From Prevotella sp. (lineage in GTDB: Bacteria > Bacteroidota > Bacteroidia > Bacteroidales > Bacteroidaceae): DNA of 64,000 bases. The stretch lies in assembly GCA_017554145.1 (NCBI GenBank), contig JAFZIZ010000013.1, forward strand, positions 1-64,000. Direction: 5' to 3'. The notes beneath the pieces were generated by a model, which saw only the letters and a program-made list of their open reading frames with translations, had not been told where the DNA came from and searched no databases. Position numbers and translations under genes: made by a program. Numbering within the stretch: position 1 is the first letter of the stretch; the number at the start of each line of letters is the position of its first letter. This document shows, one piece after another, positions 60,464-64,000 of the stretch.

Positions 60464-61198
60464 TTGAAAGAAGCAATTCAACAATATTTAGAGAAGCATG
60501 GCTTTGGACAATTCTGTCCCAAAGCCGTGCTTTTTGATATGGACGGCGTCATCTATAACTCCATGCCCAATCACGCTTATTCGTGGCATAAGACGATGGC
60601 TTCAATAGGTATTGATATGACTGAAGAAGAAGCCTATCAATATGAAGGGATGAAGGGTGTAGAGACCATCAAGCTGAAAACCTGTCAGCAATGGCATCGG
60701 GACATCAGCGATGAAGAGGCGCAACATATCTACAATCTCAAAGTTGCTACTTTCAGCCAATGTCCCCCCGCCCAAAAGATGGAGGGTGTAGAGGAACTTA
60801 TGCGCCTGATCAAGGCTGACGGACTCAAGATATGCGTTGTCACTGGCAGTGGTCAACGTACTTTATTAGATAAGTTAGAAACTGACTTCAAAGGATTATT
60901 GCATCACGAACTGATGGTAACGAGTTTCGACGTAAAACGCGGAAAACCGGCCCCCGACCCCTATCTGGCAGGAATGCAAAAGACTGGCGTGAGTCCATGG
61001 GAGACTATTGTCATAGAAAATGCGCCATTGGGGGTACAGGCTGCAGTTGCTGCCCATTGCTTCACCATTGCGGTCAATACGGGCCCTCTGCCCAATCAGA
61101 TATTAATGGAAAAAGGGGCAGATATCATTATGCCAGACATGAGGACTCTTGTCCAACGATGGAAATTAATCATTAATACCACATACAAGAACGATTAA
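60464..61198 (+). CDS. HAD-family phosphatase, beta-phosphoglucomutase-like
   Basis: HAD-superfamily hydrolase (244 aa): motif I LFDMDGVIYNS, motif II VVTGSGQ, motif III Lys in VKRGKPAPDPYL, motif IV VIENAPLGVQAAVAA (Glu/Asn instead of the usual DS or ED pair). A helical cap follows motif I. The start is TTG, since no ATG precedes motif I in frame after the pgi stop. Substrate is unknown; downstream of pgi a hexose phosphate is plausible. It overlaps the convergent lipoprotein gene by 4 bp. Confidence 0.8.
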   Translation: MKEAIQQYLEKHGFGQFCPKAVLFDMDGVIYNSMPNHAYSWHKTMASIGIDMTEEEAYQYEGMKGVETIKLKTCQQWHRDISDEEAQHIYNLKVATFSQCPPAQKMEGVEELMRLIKADGLKICVVTGSGQRTLLDKLETDFKGLLHHELMVTSFDVKRGKPAPDPYLAGMQKTGVSPWETIVIENAPLGVQAAVAAHCFTIAVNTGPLPNQILMEKGADIIMPDMRTLVQRWKLIINTTYKND

Positions 61199-61776
61199 AT
61201 TTCGTCATCGTCCTCTTCAGCTTTCTCTTTTCCTTCGTTAGCATTGGTATCCATCTCTGAGTCGCGCTTCACAACAATTTCTCCTGTTCGTGAGAGGCGA
61301 ACTACCAATGGAATATACTCGTCGGTCTGCGGATGACTGACACTGGCTGCAAACTCAAGCCAGTCGCCGTCTGCCTTGTCAAAGACCAATCCTTCCAAGA
61401 TTCCCGTTTTACGATAGTCATCGTCAATATAACGATCAAAGTCTTTCTTCGTAAATTGATGGCTATAGAAAATAGAACCATCCTGACGAGACACGGCAAG
61501 AGTAATCACATTATCCACAAATTTCTGTCCTATCTCATCTTTAACCATCGGTAGAGAGTCGCTGGACTCACGATGAATCGCAATATGATAGCTACGTCCA
61601 ATCCATTGTATATCCCTACTGTCAGTATAGGGTTGTAAGCGGATTGGTTCCTGTAGTTTAGGGGTTTCTATCCTCTCGGTAATAATGTCATCACTCTTTT
61701 TCTTTCCACCACAGGCTATCATCGTTATTACCAGACAACCTAAGGTCAGCATGATACCTATTTTTATCGTTCTCAT
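61195..61776 (-). CDS. DUF4738-type lipoprotein
   Basis: 193-aa lipoprotein, probably DUF4738. Lipobox TMIACGGKKK. The mature part alternates strands (SYHIAIHRESSDSLPMVKDEIGQKFVDN) with a charged acidic tail. Function unknown. The start is the ATG at 61776, giving a compact signal peptide. A TATCTTTG promoter lies at 61801-61808. Confidence 0.7.
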   Translation of the reverse strand: MRTIKIGIMLTLGCLVITMIACGGKKKSDDIITERIETPKLQEPIRLQPYTDSRDIQWIGRSYHIAIHRESSDSLPMVKDEIGQKFVDNVITLAVSRQDGSIFYSHQFTKKDFDRYIDDDYRKTGILEGLVFDKADGDWLEFAASVSHPQTDEYIPLVVRLSRTGEIVVKRDSEMDTNANEGKEKAEEDDDEI

Positions 61777-61800
61777 CACTTTTGTTTTAGATTCTATGTG

Positions 61801-61808
61801 CAAAGATA
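61801..61808 (-). promoter_or_regulatory. TAnnTTTG promoter of the DUF4738 gene
   Basis: Minus-strand TATCTTTG, 24 bp upstream of the ATG at 61776. Confidence 0.6.
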
Positions 61809-61828
61809 ATACTTTTCTTTTACAAATT

Positions 61829-64000
61829 CTATTTTTGCTGGTGTTTTTTCATCCAACGCATACCTTCACCTATCCATAACACCAAAGAAGTAGCACCTAT
61901 GATGAGTATCCAGTCTGACAATTTTAAACTTGTCACATTGAACATCTGGCCTCCGATTGTTACAATGAGTATCTGTCCGAAGAACACCAACATGGCAATG
62001 AACAGGAAACCTCGACAATCTTTTAGTCGGAAGGCGCTGTCTACAGACATAAAGGCACGGGCATTAAACATATTCCAGAATTGAAGCATTACAAAGATAG
62101 TAAAGAACATGCTCTGCTCATAGATGGACCATCCCTGATGCTCATATTGGAAGAGTAATATCAACAACAAGATAAAGAACACACAGCCGACTCCTACTAT
62201 CTGCCATGTCATTTGATGGTTGATGATGAATGCATGGCGAGGACGGGGGGGCTCCTTCATGACAGAGGAAGAAGGAGGCAGTGAGGCCAATGCCATTGCC
62301 GCAAAGGTATCCATAATCAGATTAACCCACAACATCTGCGTAACCGTCAGCGGCACCTCTGTTCCCATAAAAGCGCCTGTCAAAACTATCAGGCATGCTG
62401 CCACATTAACAGTCAACTGGAAGAGAATAAAACGCTGAATATTACGATAGAGAGAACGTCCCCACATGACAGCACGCCCGATACTACTGAAAGAATTATC
62501 AATAATAGTAATATCGGATGCTTCCTTAGCCACTGCAGTTCCATCACCCATAGAGAGTCCCACATGAGCCGTTTTCAATGCTGGCGCATCATTCGTTCCA
62601 TCACCAGTGACAGCAACGACCTGTCCTACTGATTGTAAAGCTTCCACCAACCGTTTCTTATCCATCGGACGGGCACGGGCTATAATCTTCAGATCCATGA
62701 CACGGGCTTTCAGCTCCACATCGTCCAATGCTGCCAATTCAGGTCCTGTGATGATATTCCTATCAGTATCCTCAGAAGTCCAAAGTCCCACTTGTCGTCC
62801 TATTTCACAAGCTGTCGCCAATGAGTCACCAGTAACAATCTTTACGGCAATACCTGCATTCAGACACTCACGAACTGCAGCTGGCACATCCGGACGAACA
62901 GGATCAGAGATTGCCACAACACCCTGAAAAGTCATTCCACTGACTTTTAATTGACTATTTTGTATCGGCTGTTCATCATGACGAAGATACTGATATGCAA
63001 AACCCAATGTTCGCATACCTTTTTGCTGATAGGCCAAGAGTAGTTCCTGGACTTGCTGGCAAGCGATATCTGATAAGGATGACAGCCCATAGACAAATTC
63101 TGGAGCGCCCTTGACATATAAGATACGCTCTTCACCTGTCTTAACCACTACTGCCATCATCTTCCGTTCAGTGGAGAAAGGAAGCTCTGTTTCTACCTCT
63201 ACGTCCTCTTTTAACTGCTGGTAATTAATTCCTTGCTCATATAGCCATAATAACAATGCACCTTCCGTAGGGTTTCCCAACACAATTGGATGTGATTCAG
63301 AAGTCAAATCCAACATTGCGGTAGTATTCACGGCAATCCCTTGGAATATCTTTTTCCGATTCTCTTCCGTTGACAGATCCAATGTGGTCTCGTAGACATG
63401 CATCTGATTCTGAGTTAGCGTACCAGTCTTATCCGTACAGATAACAGTAGTGGCACCCATGGTCTCACAAGCATGCATCTTTCGCACAAGATTTTGTGTT
63501 TTCAACATCCGTCGCATACTATAGGCAAGACTCAACGTTACTGCCATTGGTAAGCCTTCTGGCACTGCCACGACAATCAATGTAACAGCTATCATCACGG
63601 TCTGTAACAGATAAGTCACAAAATGTAACCACTCAAAATCGTTATGATGGAAAAACATCAGGACACGACCAACAATAACCAATAAAGCAATCACATAACT
63701 GGCCTTCGCAATCAATTTCCCTAATCGGTCAAGTTGTTCATTAAGAGGGGTCTTCACGCTATCATCAATTTGCGCTGCCTCATATACCTTACCATTCTCT
63801 GTGGCATCACCCACAGCATTCACACGAAAGACACCATGTCCCTCCTGCACCTTTGTTCCACGAAGCACCTGATTTGTGGGGAAGGTCGCATCAGCATCAA
63901 AGTCCTTTTCGTCGACACTCTTATGGCAAATCGGTTCTCCCGTCAATGTGGACTCGTCAACATGCATCGCTGTTGCTTCCAGTAATGTACCATCTGCAGG
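61829..64000 (-). CDS. P-type Ca2+-ATPase (partial, N-terminus outside the window)
   Basis: Type II P-type ATPase of the plasma-membrane calcium type, cut by the window edge (724 residues visible). It enters in the actuator domain (PADGTLLEA, DESTLTGEP), followed by VPEGLPMAVTLSLAYS, the phosphorylation motif CTDKTGTLTQNQ, VKGAPEF, VTGDS, GDGTNDAPALK and the C-terminal helices. All catalytic motifs are intact. The downstream end has no neighbour on the same strand within the window. Confidence 0.92.
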   Translation of the reverse strand, partial: PADGTLLEATAMHVDESTLTGEPICHKSVDEKDFDADATFPTNQVLRGTKVQEGHGVFRVNAVGDATENGKVYEAAQIDDSVKTPLNEQLDRLGKLIAKASYVIALLVIVGRVLMFFHHNDFEWLHFVTYLLQTVMIAVTLIVVAVPEGLPMAVTLSLAYSMRRMLKTQNLVRKMHACETMGATTVICTDKTGTLTQNQMHVYETTLDLSTEENRKKIFQGIAVNTTAMLDLTSESHPIVLGNPTEGALLLWLYEQGINYQQLKEDVEVETELPFSTERKMMAVVVKTGEERILYVKGAPEFVYGLSSLSDIACQQVQELLLAYQQKGMRTLGFAYQYLRHDEQPIQNSQLKVSGMTFQGVVAISDPVRPDVPAAVRECLNAGIAVKIVTGDSLATACEIGRQVGLWTSEDTDRNIITGPELAALDDVELKARVMDLKIIARARPMDKKRLVEALQSVGQVVAVTGDGTNDAPALKTAHVGLSMGDGTAVAKEASDITIIDNSFSSIGRAVMWGRSLYRNIQRFILFQLTVNVAACLIVLTGAFMGTEVPLTVTQMLWVNLIMDTFAAMALASLPPSSSVMKEPPRPRHAFIINHQMTWQIVGVGCVFFILLLILLFQYEHQGWSIYEQSMFFTIFVMLQFWNMFNARAFMSVDSAFRLKDCRGFLFIAMLVFFGQILIVTIGGQMFNVTSLKLSDWILIIGATSLVLWIGEGMRWMKKHQQK

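Noticed and set aside
1-64000. Prophage, integrative element or insertion sequence
   Set aside because: No integrase, transposase, relaxase or phage structural gene was found on either strand, and the gene content is housekeeping.

Overview
The window looks like chromosomal DNA of a Bacteroidales bacterium, most likely a Prevotella-type organism. Many genes are preceded by TAnnTTTG, the Bacteroidetes -7 promoter element, and the gene content fits: a UpxY/Wza/Wzz polysaccharide starter module, FimB/Mfa2-like lipoproteins, an outer-membrane beta-barrel receptor, QueF/YhhQ, AsnA, a ResB-CcsA fusion, a long NusB and a menaquinone operon. I see no phage, insertion sequence, rRNA operon or CRISPR. 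One tRNA (Arg, anticodon CCG) is present.

Layout. 1-6.3 kb (minus): upxY, an SLBB export protein and a Wzz-type chain-length protein, followed under a separate promoter and long leader by two FimB/Mfa2-like lipoproteins. 6.4-16.1 kb (minus): mfd, plsC, a GT2 polyprenol-phosphate sugar transferase, a metallophosphoesterase, a stand-alone MetH activation domain, a frameshifted dihydroorotase, a DUF4369 lipoprotein, a small membrane protein and divIC. 16.2-28.9 kb: dnaX, asnA, tRNA-Arg, a class A acid phosphatase, pepT, a CPA2 antiporter, lptD, an HD hydrolase and a pyruvate/oxaloacetate carboxyltransferase-type protein. 29-37.7 kb: a lipoprotein, a GH43 enzyme, queF and yhhQ, a TlpA-type thioredoxin, ccsA, a Ca/Na antiporter, hslR, pth and rplY. 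37.9-45.4 kb: nusB, yajC, ybbR, coaE, a DUF5606 protein, the barrel receptor and aroB. 45.6-48.5 kb: a three-gene set resembling an L-galactose/L-fucose oxidation pathway. 48.6-56.1 kb: a lipoprotein and the operon ROK-menI-menF-menD-menB-menC-menE. 56.3-64 kb: lysS, gpsA, pgi, a HAD phosphatase, a DUF4738 lipoprotein and a truncated Ca-ATPase.

The most striking feature is not a gene. I count 33 tandem arrays built on a strict 7-bp register (3 to 11 degenerate units each), plus one 8-bp and one 9-bp array. They fall into three settings. Seven lie 4-11 bp outside a TAnnTTTG box, and two of these sit between divergent promoters. Eleven lie at gene junctions, where they often supply the stop codon of one gene or the start codon of the next. 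Thirteen are inserted inside eight protein-coding genes (mfd has five), adding foreign peptide loops. One of these, in dihydroorotase, coincides with a frameshift that the gain of a single 7-bp unit would repair. Three in-gene arrays share the same order of two different unit families, which suggests copying of a composite element rather than independent slippage.

Other points of interest are a possible H-type pseudoknot in the yhhQ-queF leader, a carboxyltransferase whose biotinyl-like domain lacks the acceptor lysine, and a terminator for asnA encoded inside the end of dnaX.
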